Assembly (NCBI RefSeq): GCF_038069655.2
Contig: NZ_CP150951.2
Coordinates: 1,302,001 to 1,366,000 of the forward strand
Source: Yoonia sp. BS5-3
Lineage (GTDB): Bacteria > Pseudomonadota > Alphaproteobacteria > Rhodobacterales > Rhodobacteraceae
Direction: 5' to 3'
DNA: 64,000 nt
Shown: positions 27,381 to 36,524 of the stretch, in pieces
Position numbering within the stretch: position 1 is the stretch's first letter
Layout of the letters: each line of letters opens with the position of its first letter
The notes under the pieces: generated by a model
Database searches by the model: none
Told to the model about the DNA's origin: nothing
Seen by the model: the letters and a program-made list of their open reading frames with translations, nothing else
Position numbers and translations under genes: made by a program

Positions 27381-28141
27381 ATGGACCAAATGAAAGCGCC
27401 AATGCGTTAGAGCTGCGCGGGATGTCCAAAAGCTTTGGGGCCTTGGCGGCGCTGTCGGATATCGAACTGTCAGTTGGTCCTGGTGAGCGCCGCGCGGTGC
27501 TGGGATCAAACGGCGCGGGCAAGACGACCCTGTTCAATTGTATCACCGGGGATTTTCCACCCAGCGAGGGATCAATCCGCTTTTTCGGCGAGGACATCAC
27601 CCGCTTTCCCCCGCATGAGCGTATCCGCCGCGGCCTGCGCCGGACCTATCAGATTTCACTGCTGTTCACGGGCCTTAGCGTGATCGACAATGTCTATCTG
27701 TCTTGTCTCGGCGTCAGCCGTGGCCGCTTTTCTTTCCTTCGTCCCCGGCGCAATGATGCGTTGGTGTCTTCTGCCGAAGAACTGACACAACGCGTGAACC
27801 TGTGGGACGAGCGGGACACGATTGTCAGCGATCTGTCCTATGGTCAGCAGCGCCAGCTGGAAATCGCGATGGCCCTGTCGGGCGCGCCCCGTTTCATCCT
27901 GTTTGACGAGCCCGCCGCTGGCCTGTCCCCGACAGAACGGCGCGAGCTGGTCGAGATTCTGACCAATCTGCCTTCCCATATGGGCTACATCATCATCGAA
28001 CACGACATGGACGTGGCCCTGCGCGTTTCGGACTACGTCACGATGATGCATAACGGGCGCATCTTCAAAGAAGGCAAGCCTGCCGAGATCGAAGAAGACC
28101 CCGAAGTTCAGGCCCTCTATCTCGGGGGGGACGGACATTGA
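27377..28141 (+). CDS. HAAT ABC importer ATPase, LivG type (system 2)
   Basis: ABC ATPase of 254 residues. Walker A is GSNGAGKTTLFN, the signature LSYGQQRQLEIAMAL (a LivG-type variant), Walker B FILFDEPAAGLSP, and the switch His is in IIIEHDMDVAL. ATG 27377 is chosen because it overlaps the previous stop and has GGGGAG eight bases upstream. Its stop overlaps the TTG start of the fused LivF gene. Confidence 0.92.
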   Translation: MNGPNESANALELRGMSKSFGALAALSDIELSVGPGERRAVLGSNGAGKTTLFNCITGDFPPSEGSIRFFGEDITRFPPHERIRRGLRRTYQISLLFTGLSVIDNVYLSCLGVSRGRFSFLRPRRNDALVSSAEELTQRVNLWDERDTIVSDLSYGQQRQLEIAMALSGAPRFILFDEPAAGLSPTERRELVEILTNLPSHMGYIIIEHDMDVALRVSDYVTMMHNGRIFKEGKPAEIEEDPEVQALYLGGDGH

Positions 28142-30300
28142 GCGCGCTTGAGGTCAAGGATCTGAACGTCTTTTACGGGCAATCCCATGCGCTGCAGGGT
28201 GTGAACCTGCGCCTTGATAGCGGTGTTCTGTCCGTTGTTGGCCGAAACGGTATGGGCAAGACCACCCTTTGTAAGGCGATTATGGGGTTGGTGCCGGTCG
28301 CCTCTGGCGCGATCACGTTTCAGGGGCAGGACATTGGCGGGCTGGGCCCATCCGATACGGCGCGGATGGGGATCGGCTATGTGCCGCAGGGTCGCCGATT
28401 GTGGCCCTCGCTGACCGTGGATGAGCATCTGAAGCTGGTGGAGAAGCGCGGCGGCGCCTGGTCGGTGGACCGTGTTTATGGTGTTTTTCCCCGTCTGGCT
28501 GAGCGCAAGACAAATGGCGGTGCGCAACTGTCAGGGGGTGAGCAGCAGATGCTGGCCATCGGGCGGGCCTTGCTGCTTAACCCCAAGCTTTTGGTGATGG
28601 ACGAGCCAACAGAGGGCCTCGCCCCTGTTATCGTCAATCAAGTGGCCGAGATGCTGATCCAGCTGGGCGAAGAGGGCGACATCGATGTTCTTGTGATTGA
28701 GCAGAATATCGGGGTGGCCTGCTCTGTCGCATCCGAGATCGCCATCATGGTCAACGGCCAGATCAACCGTGTCATCGATAGCGGGGTACTGGCGAGCGAC
28801 CGTGATCTGCAGCAGGCCTTGCTGGGTGTCGGGCGTCATGCCCATGACGAGACGGATGAAGCCAGCGCCACATCCGAAACAGAGGCCCCCGCCCACGCCA
28901 GCATCACCCGCATTTATATGTCGAACCCAGCGCAGCCCACGCGATGGACGCCAAATGTGCCTGTGCATGTTCTGGAAGGCCAGGCGCGCTCGGTCACTGA
29001 TGTGCAGGGCGTAGCCGTCTCTGCGTCTGTGGTGCCCATCAGCGCCGGTTTGAACCGCGCCGCCCGGGCCGGGCATGGGTCTGTCTATGTGTGCGGTACG
29101 CTTGATACCAAAGGTGCCGAACTGACATATATGGCCGACTTCGTCCGCGATATGGGGCTCAAGGTTCAGACCGTCGATTTGTCGACCTCTGGCAGCGCTA
29201 GTACCGCTGATATTCCGCCTCACGTCATAGCCGCCTCGCACCCCAGCGGCGCAAGTGCCGTCTTTACCGGCGACCGCGGTACGGCCGTCGCTGGCATGAC
29301 GATGGCCTTTGAGCGCTGGATTTCAAAACGCTCGGATGTGGCAGGATTGCTTAGCGCGGGTGGCTCCGGTGGCACGGCCCTTGTCGCACCCGGTTTCCGG
29401 TCTTTACCGGTGGGCGTGCCTAAGATGATCGTCTCGACCATAGCAAGCGGCAACACCGAACAATATGTCGGCCCAGCGGATATCGCGATGATGTATTCGG
29501 TCGCGGATGTGCAGGGGATCAACACGATCACCCGCGAGGTGCTGGCCAATGGAGCAGCCGCGCTTGGCGGAATGGTTCTGGGGCGTCAGCGCAGGAAACC
29601 TGCCACCTCCGAGGACAAACCGGCCATCGGGCTGACGATGTTCGGGGTGACCACGCCTTGCGTTCAAATGATCACCCGCGAGCTTGATGAAAACTATGAT
29701 TGCCTCGTCTTCCATGCGACCGGCGTCGGGGGACGGTCGATGGAAAAGCTGCTGGACAGTGGCAAGCTGTCGGCGGTGATCGACATCACAACAACCGAAG
29801 TTTGTGACCTTGTGGCAGGCGGCGTTTTTGCAGCCACCGAAGAACGGTTTGACGCCTCGATCCGTTCCGGCCTGCCCTATATCGGGTCTTGTGGCGCGCT
29901 CGACATGGTGAATTTCAACGCGCCGGATACTGTGCCTGCGCATTACCGTGATCGCTTGTTCTATGAACATAACCCGCAGATCACGCTGATGCGCACGACC
30001 CCCGAAGAGAACGAAAAGATGGGGCGCTTCATCGGCAACAAGCTGAACCAGATGACCGGCCCCGTTCGCTTTTTCCTGCCCGAGGGTGGCGTCAGCCTGC
30101 TGGATGCGCCGGATCAGCCCTTTTGGATGCCGGAAGCGAATAAGGCCTTGTTCACCACCCTTGAGGCCACTGTGAATGCCACCGCGAATCGCCAGTTGGT
30201 ACGCGTGCCGCACAATATCAATGATCCCGAATTTGCTGACCTGATCGTCCGGACATTCCGGTCGTATCACGGTCAACCCCGCCAAGCGAGAGGAGCTTAA
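28138..30300 (+). CDS. LivF-type ABC ATPase fused to a Tm-1/UPF0261 domain
   Basis: A 720-residue fusion. Residues 1 to about 235 are a complete LivF-type ATPase (Walker A GRNGMGKTTLCK, signature LSGGEQQMLAIGRAL, Walker B LLVMDEPTEGLAP). After a linker of about 75 residues, residues from about 313 to the end form a UPF0261/Tm-1 N-terminal-type domain (VYVCGTLDTKGAELTYMADF, VAGLLSAGGSGGTALVAPGF, FHATGVGGRSMEKLLDSG). This domain is the N-terminal half of the tomato Tm-1 antiviral protein family. Its bacterial function is not established. The start is TTG, overlapping the previous stop. The matching C-terminal half of Tm-1 is the next gene, three bases on. Confidence 0.93.
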   Translation: MSALEVKDLNVFYGQSHALQGVNLRLDSGVLSVVGRNGMGKTTLCKAIMGLVPVASGAITFQGQDIGGLGPSDTARMGIGYVPQGRRLWPSLTVDEHLKLVEKRGGAWSVDRVYGVFPRLAERKTNGGAQLSGGEQQMLAIGRALLLNPKLLVMDEPTEGLAPVIVNQVAEMLIQLGEEGDIDVLVIEQNIGVACSVASEIAIMVNGQINRVIDSGVLASDRDLQQALLGVGRHAHDETDEASATSETEAPAHASITRIYMSNPAQPTRWTPNVPVHVLEGQARSVTDVQGVAVSASVVPISAGLNRAARAGHGSVYVCGTLDTKGAELTYMADFVRDMGLKVQTVDLSTSGSASTADIPPHVIAASHPSGASAVFTGDRGTAVAGMTMAFERWISKRSDVAGLLSAGGSGGTALVAPGFRSLPVGVPKMIVSTIASGNTEQYVGPADIAMMYSVADVQGINTITREVLANGAAALGGMVLGRQRRKPATSEDKPAIGLTMFGVTTPCVQMITRELDENYDCLVFHATGVGGRSMEKLLDSGKLSAVIDITTTEVCDLVAGGVFAATEERFDASIRSGLPYIGSCGALDMVNFNAPDTVPAHYRDRLFYEHNPQITLMRTTPEENEKMGRFIGNKLNQMTGPVRFFLPEGGVSLLDAPDQPFWMPEANKALFTTLEATVNATANRQLVRVPHNINDPEFADLIVRTFRSYHGQPRQARGA

Positions 30301-30303
30301 GCC

Positions 30304-31128
30304 ATGTATGACCGCAATGACCTTATGAAGAAATTCCGAGCCATGCGGGATGCGGGCGAGCCGATTATTGGCGGCGGCGCTGGTACGGGCCTGAGCGCGA
30401 AATGCGAAGAGGCGGGCGGGATCGACCTGATCGTGATCTACAACTCTGGCCGCTACCGCATGGCCGGGCGCGGGTCGCTTGCGGGCCTGATGCCATACGG
30501 CGATGCGAATGGCGTGGTGATGGAAATGGCGGGCGAGGTGCTGCCGGTCGTGGAAAAGACACCAGTGCTTGCCGGGGTCTGCGCCACCGACCCGTTTCGT
30601 CTGATGGATAAGTTTCTGGATCAGGTAAAAGCGGCGGGTTTTTCAGGTGTTCAGAACTTTCCAACCGTCGGCCTGATTGACGGCAATTTCCGCGCCAACC
30701 TGGAAGAAACCGGAATGGGCTATTCCCATGAGGTCGAAATGATCCGCATGGCCAGCGAACGGGGCCTTCTGACCACGCCTTATGTGTTCAGCGAGGATGA
30801 CGCCCGAGCCATGGCTGGCGCAGGCGCTGATATCATCGTGGTGCATCTGGGCCTGACAACGGGCGGGTCTATTGGCGCGGAAACGGGTTGCACCCTCGAA
30901 CAAGCCCCGGCCCTGACGGATGCCTGGGCCAAGGCGGCGCTGGATGTGAACCCTGATGCCATCGTGCTGGTCCATGGCGGCCCTGTCGCGATGCCCGAGG
31001 ACGCCGATTACATGCTCAAAAACACCCAATATTGCCACGGCTTTTATGGCGCCTCTTCGATGGAGCGGCTGCCAACAGAAATCGCGCTGCGCGACCAAAC
31101 TGCCGCGTTCAAGAAAATCGGACGCTGA
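30304..31128 (+). CDS. TIM-barrel protein of the PEP hydrolase-like family (Tm-1 C-terminal type)
   Basis: A 274-residue TIM-barrel protein of the PF09370-like 'phosphoenolpyruvate hydrolase' family, which forms the C-terminal half of Tm-1-type proteins. Typical stretches are [54 protein letters not shown] and [17 protein letters not shown]. The glycine-rich phosphate-binding loops at strand ends are kept. The reaction is not known. It directly follows the fusion gene that carries the other Tm-1 half, so the two proteins very probably interact. Confidence 0.9.
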   Translation: MYDRNDLMKKFRAMRDAGEPIIGGGAGTGLSAKCEEAGGIDLIVIYNSGRYRMAGRGSLAGLMPYGDANGVVMEMAGEVLPVVEKTPVLAGVCATDPFRLMDKFLDQVKAAGFSGVQNFPTVGLIDGNFRANLEETGMGYSHEVEMIRMASERGLLTTPYVFSEDDARAMAGAGADIIVVHLGLTTGGSIGAETGCTLEQAPALTDAWAKAALDVNPDAIVLVHGGPVAMPEDADYMLKNTQYCHGFYGASSMERLPTEIALRDQTAAFKKIGR

Positions 31129-31139
31129 GGAGACGACTG

Positions 31140-34100
31140 ATGACCGGACAACTTATCGGACAACTTATTCTTTGGCTGATCATGGCCGTTATCGTGGTCT
31201 TCATCCTCTATTGGGTGATGAACTGGCTTTACCGGCGATCCACGAAAGAGGTCGCGTTTGTCAGAACCGGATTCTTGGGCGAACGGGTCGTCATTGATGG
31301 TGGTGCTTTCGTCTGGCCCATCATCCATGACATCACGCCGGTGAACATGAACTCGATGGACCTCGCGATTACCCGCGAGAAGGAAGAGGCGCTGATCACC
31401 GCAGACAACCTGCGCGTCGATATGGATGTTGAGTTTTACGTCAGCGTGCGCGGCACAAAGAAAGATGTCAGCCTGGCCGCCGCCACTATGGGCCGCCGGA
31501 CTTTGGAACCAGAACGCCTGCACCGCTTGCTGTCTGGTAAATTCATCAGCGCATTGCGCACCGTTGCGGCCGAGATGACCCTGACAGAGCTGCACACCAA
31601 ACGCGCTGCAGTGACCGCTCGGGTGGCTGAGCTGACCCAGGAAAGTCTGGATAAAAACGGGCTGGAGCTGGAAAGCGTCGCGATCACCGATATCGATCAG
31701 ACCGACATCCAGTTCTTCAACCCGTCCAATCAGTTCGACGCCATCGGTTTGACCAGCGTGATCGAGTCCGTCGAGGCCCGCCGCAAGCTGCGCAATGACA
31801 TCGAACAGGACACGATGATCAAAATTCGCGAGCGCAATCTGCAAGCGGAAAAAGATACGCTGGCGATTGAACGCGAGTCGGAAGAGGCGCGGCTAGAGCA
31901 GGAACGCGATGTTGAATTCCGCCGCGCGCAGCAGCGTGCCGAACTGGCCCGCGAACGGTCCGAACGCGAAAAAGAAGGCGAAGAAGCAACGCTGACCAAC
32001 CGCGAGGCCATCGAAAAGGCCCGTATCGCGAATGAGGAGATGATCGCCGAGGCGCGCATCGCTTCTGAACGGAAAATTCGCCAGCAAGAGATCGAACGTC
32101 AACAAACCGTGGATCAGGCCGAGGTCGCCGCCCGCGAGGCGGTGGAAAAGGCCCGCATCGGTCAGGAAAAGGTGCTGGCCGAAACCCGCATCAAGACCGA
32201 CAAGGATACGCAAGCCGCTGACATCGCGGCAAAAGAGGCGATTGAAAAGGCCCGGATTGCCCAGGAAAAGAACCTGACCGAGGCGCGGATTGCCAAGGAT
32301 CAGGACACGCAATCCAAGGAAATCGAACGCCAGCGCATCGTGGATGAGGCGGATATCGCCGCACGCGAGGTGATCGAGAAGGCCCGCATCGCGCAGGAAC
32401 GCGAAGTGACCGAGGCACGGATTGCACTCGAACGTTCTACCCGCGAACTCGAAATCGCCCGTAATCTGGCAATTGATGAGGCGACCATTGCCGCCCAAGA
32501 GGCCGCGGAAAAGCTGCGCATCGAACAGGAACGCACGGTAAATGCCGAGCGCATTTCCAGCGACAAGGCGACCCGCGAATTGGAAATCGCCCGGCAAGAG
32601 GCGTTGGAAGCAGCGGAAATCGCCAGCGCGCAGGCCACAGAGGCCGCCAAGATCGCCCGTGAAAAGGCATTGTCGGCAGAGCGTATTCTGGCCGAGCAGG
32701 ACACCCGCGCCAAAGAGATCGAACGCCAGCGCGTGCTGGACACCCAGCAGATCGAAGCCACCGAGTCCACCTCGAAAGAACGGATTGCCCAGGAAGAGCG
32801 CATTCGCGCCCTTGAGATTGCCCGCAATCAGGCGCTGGATGAGGCCGAAGTTGCTGCGCGTGAAGCTGTGGAAGCCGCCCGGATCGAGCAGGACGCGCGT
32901 CTGACCGTCAAGCGGATCGAAACCGAGGAATCCACCACCGAACGTGATCTGGCCAAGGCCAGGGCCGTTGAGGCATTGGAGATCGCGAAATCCGAAGCGA
33001 TTGAAGCGGCCCGCATCGCCAAGGAAAAGAAGATCGCGGCAGAGCGTATTGCCTATGAGCAGGATTTGCGCGAACGCGAAATCGCCCGGAACCGTGCGGT
33101 CGATGTAGCCAATGTAAATGCCTCCGAAGACGTGGCCCACGCACGGATCGAAGAAGAAAAACGCACGCGCGCGGCTGAGATCGCCAAGGATGTAGAGATC
33201 CGCTCTCGCGAAATCGAAAAGCAGGAAGCGGTCGAAGCAGCTGAAATTTCCAGCCGCCGCCTGGTCGAACAACAGCGGATTGAGAAAGAGGCAGAAACCA
33301 CCGCTGAAAAGATCGCCCGCGACGAAAAGATTCGGTCGCTTGAGATTGCCCGTAACAAGGCGATGGATGCGGCGCAGATCGCTGCCGATGAGGCGATTGA
33401 AGCCGCGCGCGTGGCCAAGGAAAAGACGGTGGATGCCGAAAAGATTCTGGCCGAACAGGAAATCGACGCCAAAAAGCTCGAGCGTAAGAAAGCCATCGAA
33501 CAGTTGGAAATCGCCCGCGTTCAAGCCCTGCGCGAGGCGGAAATCGCCAGTCAGGAAGAGGTGGAGCGCGCCAAGATCGCCTCGGAACGGGGTCTTGATG
33601 ATGCCCGTATCGGCCACCAGACTGAACGTCGTCGCCTAGAGATTGCCCGCGAAAAGGCTGTCGAAGAGGCCGGGATGGAAAAGGCCATCGCGCTTTACCA
33701 AAAATCCCTGGATGAAAGTGCCGCAGCGGTCGAGGCTGAAAATGCCAAGGCCCGTGCGCTGGAAGCCGCCGAAAAGGCCAAGACAGCTGCCGAAACCGAA
33801 AGCGTCACCCGCGAGAAGGCGCTGGATATTCTGCGCGCCGAAAAAGAGGCCGAACGCACACGTCTGATCGCCGATGGCGAAAAGGTCCGCCGTGCTGTCG
33901 AAGCCGAGGCACAGAAGCTGATCAACGAAGCCGAAAACGTGCTGTCCGACGATGCCCGTCACGCCGTGTTCCGCCGCAAGATGCTGGAGCATGTCGAGGG
34001 GATCATCGCCGCCAGCGCCAAACCGCTTGAGAATGTCAGCGACATCAAAATCATGCAGCTTGGCGGATCGGGCACCCAGGGCCTCGAATGGGCCAATGGC

Positions 34101-34349
34101 GGTGGCGGATCCGGCGGCGGTGGGGGCGGTGATGGCCCCAGCCCTACCGATGAAGTGATGAACAGTGCGCTGCGCTACCGTGTTCAGGCCCCGTTCGTTG
34201 ATAGCCTGATGAAGGATATCGGGATCGACGCCAAAGACATGGGCAAGTCTGACATCTTTCGCAATGCCAGCGACATGACGCGCGCAAACTCGGAAATTGC
34301 CCGCGCCAAAGCCCAGCAGGATAAGGCCAAGAAAGAGGATAAATCCTGA
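31140..34349 (+). CDS. Flotillin-like SPFH protein with very long hendecad coiled coil
   Basis: A 1069-residue inner-membrane scaffold protein. One membrane segment (about residues 5-30, ILWLIMAVIVVFILYWV) is followed by an SPFH/band 7 domain (about 38-200) and a charged helix. Residues of about 288-845 then form back-to-back 44-residue blocks, each of four 11-residue units ending in RIAx or EIAx. A glycine-rich linker (about 985-1000) and a short helical tail close the protein. Flotillins such as YqiK are usually 400-650 residues, so this one is greatly extended. ATG 31140 is preferred over an earlier in-frame ATG at 31032 that lies inside the previous gene, because GAGGAGA lies in front. 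It sits in the middle of a catabolic operon. Confidence 0.9.
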   Translation: MTGQLIGQLILWLIMAVIVVFILYWVMNWLYRRSTKEVAFVRTGFLGERVVIDGGAFVWPIIHDITPVNMNSMDLAITREKEEALITADNLRVDMDVEFYVSVRGTKKDVSLAAATMGRRTLEPERLHRLLSGKFISALRTVAAEMTLTELHTKRAAVTARVAELTQESLDKNGLELESVAITDIDQTDIQFFNPSNQFDAIGLTSVIESVEARRKLRNDIEQDTMIKIRERNLQAEKDTLAIERESEEARLEQERDVEFRRAQQRAELARERSEREKEGEEATLTNREAIEKARIANEEMIAEARIASERKIRQQEIERQQTVDQAEVAAREAVEKARIGQEKVLAETRIKTDKDTQAADIAAKEAIEKARIAQEKNLTEARIAKDQDTQSKEIERQRIVDEADIAAREVIEKARIAQEREVTEARIALERSTRELEIARNLAIDEATIAAQEAAEKLRIEQERTVNAERISSDKATRELEIARQEALEAAEIASAQATEAAKIAREKALSAERILAEQDTRAKEIERQRVLDTQQIEATESTSKERIAQEERIRALEIARNQALDEAEVAAREAVEAARIEQDARLTVKRIETEESTTERDLAKARAVEALEIAKSEAIEAARIAKEKKIAAERIAYEQDLREREIARNRAVDVANVNASEDVAHARIEEEKRTRAAEIAKDVEIRSREIEKQEAVEAAEISSRRLVEQQRIEKEAETTAEKIARDEKIRSLEIARNKAMDAAQIAADEAIEAARVAKEKTVDAEKILAEQEIDAKKLERKKAIEQLEIARVQALREAEIASQEEVERAKIASERGLDDARIGHQTERRRLEIAREKAVEEAGMEKAIALYQKSLDESAAAVEAENAKARALEAAEKAKTAAETESVTREKALDILRAEKEAERTRLIADGEKVRRAVEAEAQKLINEAENVLSDDARHAVFRRKMLEHVEGIIAASAKPLENVSDIKIMQLGGSGTQGLEWANGGGGSGGGGGGDGPSPTDEVMNSALRYRVQAPFVDSLMKDIGIDAKDMGKSDIFRNASDMTRANSEIARAKAQQDKAKKEDKS
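32001..33675 (+). repeat. 132-base (44-residue) tandem repeat array inside the flotillin-like gene
   Basis: About a dozen blocks with a period of 132 bases, with two shorter 99-base blocks (three hendecads). Blocks start with REAIEKARI, KEAIEKARI, REVIEKARI, SEAIEAARI or DEAIEAARV. The DNA copies are diverged, but the protein pattern stays regular. Eleven-residue periods form straight or right-handed coiled coils, as in other SPFH proteins. Confidence 0.85.
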
Positions 34350-34786
34350 TGGCGCGCGTCTTTGCTTCCAGCGTGATCGGCGCCCCGGCGGAACGGGTCT
34401 GGGATCGGGTCCGCGATTTCAACGGCCTGCCCAAATGGCACCCGCGCATTCGCGACAGCCGGATCGAGGATGCGTTGCCCGCTGACAAGGTTGGCTGCAT
34501 CCGCAACTTTAACCTGCAGAACGGGGACAATATCCGCGAACAGCTGCTGGGCCTGTCGGATTACGACATGTTCACCACCTATTCGATTCTCGAAAGCCCG
34601 ATGCCTCTGACCGACTACATCGCAACCTTGCGCCTGACGCCGGTCACCGACGGGGCCCGCACATTTGCCGAATGGACTGCTGAATTCAACTGCGCCCCCG
34701 AGGACGAGACGGACCTCGTCACAGGGATCGGGGGCAATGTCTTTCAGGGCGGGTTTGACGCCCTGAAACGCCACTTTGGGGGCTAA
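34349..34786 (+). CDS. SRPBCC (polyketide cyclase/CoxG-like) protein, copy 1
   Basis: A 145-residue START/Bet v1-fold protein with a hydrophobic cavity for a small ligand. Family features are SSVIGAPAERVWDRVRDFNG near the N-terminus, the central strands RLTPVTDGARTFAEW and a long C-terminal helix. It is a clear paralogue of the gene at 35296. SRPBCC proteins (CoxG) accompany molybdenum hydroxylase operons, which fits the neighbours. The ATG overlaps the flotillin stop (TGATG). Confidence 0.88.
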   Translation: MARVFASSVIGAPAERVWDRVRDFNGLPKWHPRIRDSRIEDALPADKVGCIRNFNLQNGDNIREQLLGLSDYDMFTTYSILESPMPLTDYIATLRLTPVTDGARTFAEWTAEFNCAPEDETDLVTGIGGNVFQGGFDALKRHFGG

Positions 34787-34810
34787 CCCAAAGAAATAGG
34801 GAGGAAACCA

Positions 34811-35278
34811 ATGAAGAAATTTCTTGCAACACTTGCCGTCACAGCCACCGCATCTGGCGCTTTTGCAGACGGTCACGCGCGTGAATTGCCACCGCTGGTC
34901 ATGCAGCCCAATGCTGAGCGTGTTACATTCGAACATATCGACGCGCTCAACGCGTGCGACTGGGATCGCCTGATGGCGCAATACCCCGAGGAAGTGCTGA
35001 TCATCCTGCCAAATGGTGCCTGGGTCGAAGGCCGCCCTGCTGTGGGAGATGTTTTTGCCGGGTTCTGCACCCCGCGCGAAGAGGGCGGTTTCATCGGCGC
35101 GACCTTCATCGCTGAAAAGGTCAAAACCGTTGGTGATACGGTCAACGTATCCTGGCGGGTTGAGGCCGACTGGCTGGCCGAGTCCTACAAGGGCGCCGAC
35201 GCATATGTCACCCGCGATGGTCTGATGTACGTGCAGGTCACGACATTCGATCCGGCCGACATGGTCTTTGCCGAGTAA
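34811..35278 (+). CDS. Secreted NTF2-like (SnoaL-type) protein
   Basis: A 155-residue protein with a Sec signal peptide (cleavage near GAFADG) and a mature part with the NTF2-like cone fold pattern (FEHIDALNACDWDRLMAQYP, VEGRPAVGDVFAGF, VSWRVEADWLAES). It should be periplasmic and may bind or isomerise a small molecule. GGGAGG lies seven bases before its ATG. It is placed between two SRPBCC paralogues. Confidence 0.82.
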   Translation: MKKFLATLAVTATASGAFADGHARELPPLVMQPNAERVTFEHIDALNACDWDRLMAQYPEEVLIILPNGAWVEGRPAVGDVFAGFCTPREEGGFIGATFIAEKVKTVGDTVNVSWRVEADWLAESYKGADAYVTRDGLMYVQVTTFDPADMVFAE

Positions 35279-35295
35279 CGGACAGGAGCAAGGTC

Positions 35296-35742
35296 GTGCC
35301 CAAGGTTTATCGCAGTACAGTTCTGGAGTCCCCGATTGAGGCGGTCTGGGATATCTTGCGCGATTTCAACGGGCACGACCATTGGCACCCTGAAGTGACC
35401 AGCAGCCAGATTGAACGCGGCCATGATGCCAGCAAGGTCGGCTGTGTCCGTAAGTTCAAGCTGAACGATGGTTCAGAGCTGCGCGAGCAGCTGTTGACCC
35501 TCAGCGATATGGAAACCGCCTTTTCCTATTGTCTGCTGGATACGCCCATTCCGCTGCTGAACTACGTCGCCCACGTGCGCCTGACCCCGGTGACGGATAC
35601 GGATGCCACGTTTTGGGAATGGCACAGCAGTTTCGATACGCCCAAGGGCCGCGAGGGCGAGCTGGCCGAACTGGTGGGCGAGAATATTTACATGGCCGGT
35701 TTCGCCGCGATCCGCGCCCAGCTGCAACAGGAGAGCGTATGA
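35296..35742 (+). CDS. SRPBCC (polyketide cyclase/CoxG-like) protein, copy 2
   Basis: A 148-residue paralogue of the protein at 34349. The two share the VLESPIEAVWDILRDFNG-type start, SKVGCVRKFKLNDGSELREQ and RLTPVTDTDATFWEW. The start is GTG with GGAGCAAGG in front. The stop overlaps the start of the FAD subunit gene (ATGA), linking it to the molybdenum hydroxylase genes. Confidence 0.87.
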   Translation: MPKVYRSTVLESPIEAVWDILRDFNGHDHWHPEVTSSQIERGHDASKVGCVRKFKLNDGSELREQLLTLSDMETAFSYCLLDTPIPLLNYVAHVRLTPVTDTDATFWEWHSSFDTPKGREGELAELVGENIYMAGFAAIRAQLQQESV

Positions 35743-36524
35743 TGCAGGTGACGACAATCGAAAACCTCTCTGCCGCGCCGCCGCAGGATGGGAAGGTTTT
35801 GGCAGGGGGCACGCTGCTGATGCGCGAGGTGAATTATCGGCCGCATCAGGTGCCCCATATCCTGCGCATCACTGACCCTGGGTTTGCGCGGATCGAGAGG
35901 CGCGGTAGCCAGATTGCGATTGGGGCTGGTGCGACGATGACCGATATTATCCGCTCCTCTGATCTGGCGGCCCTGGCCCCCGCCGCCCGCGCGATAGGTG
36001 GCCCGGCGATCCGAAATATGGCGACGGTGGGCGGGAACCTTTTTGCCCCGCACCCCTACGGGGATTTCGCGACAGCTCTGTTGGCGCTGGGTGCGCAGGT
36101 GCAATGGGCCGATGGCAGGACAGAGGATATCGAGGCGTTTCTGTCAAACCGGGCCTCGGCCCGCGGGATTGTCGCCGCCGTACTGATCGATCCGCCCCGC
36201 GCGGACGCCTTGCGTTTTGCGAAGGTCAGCCGGACCAAGCCCAAGGGCGTCTCCGTCCTGTCTATCGCAGTTCATATCGACGGGATGGGCCGGCAGGTCA
36301 ACGCGGCCCGCATCGCCTTTGGTGCGATGGGGCCAACCCCGCTGCGCGCCAAGGCGGCAGAGGCCGCTTTGGCGGGTAAAACGCTGGATGCCCAAGGCGT
36401 GGCCGCCGCCTGCGCTGCCTGCGCTAATGATCTGGCCCCTGCGGATGATGCGCTTGCCAGTGCCTGGTACCGCCGCGAGGTCGCGCCGATCCACCTTCGC
36501 CGTCTTTTGTTGGGGGAACGCTGA
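35739..36524 (+). CDS. Molybdenum hydroxylase FAD-binding subunit (CoxM type)
   Basis: Medium subunit of a xanthine dehydrogenase/CO dehydrogenase-type enzyme, 261 residues. FAD loops are KVLAGGTLLM (usually AGGTDL) near the N-terminus and ATVGGNLFAPHPYGDFATAL. The subunit passes electrons from the Fe-S subunit to an acceptor. ATG 35739 overlaps the previous stop. The gene order FAD, Fe-S, Mo subunit is the usual one. Confidence 0.9.
   Translation: MMQVTTIENLSAAPPQDGKVLAGGTLLMREVNYRPHQVPHILRITDPGFARIERRGSQIAIGAGATMTDIIRSSDLAALAPAARAIGGPAIRNMATVGGNLFAPHPYGDFATALLALGAQVQWADGRTEDIEAFLSNRASARGIVAAVLIDPPRADALRFAKVSRTKPKGVSVLSIAVHIDGMGRQVNAARIAFGAMGPTPLRAKAAEAALAGKTLDAQGVAAACAACANDLAPADDALASAWYRREVAPIHLRRLLLGER

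Noticed and set aside
28138-31128. Tm-1 proteins as an antiviral system
   Set aside because: The virus resistance role is specific to tomato Tm-1. The bacterial genes here sit in a transport and catabolic operon.
31893-33617. 574-codon open frame on the minus strand across the flotillin repeats
   Set aside because: It is a shadow of the repetitive Glu/Ala/Ile codons on the plus strand, with low-complexity Phe/Leu/Asp/Gly translation and no ribosome binding site.
32001-33675. Tandem repeats that could be taken for a CRISPR array or satellite
   Set aside because: The 132-base period keeps a continuous reading frame with regular hendecads, and there are no identical repeats with unique spacers.
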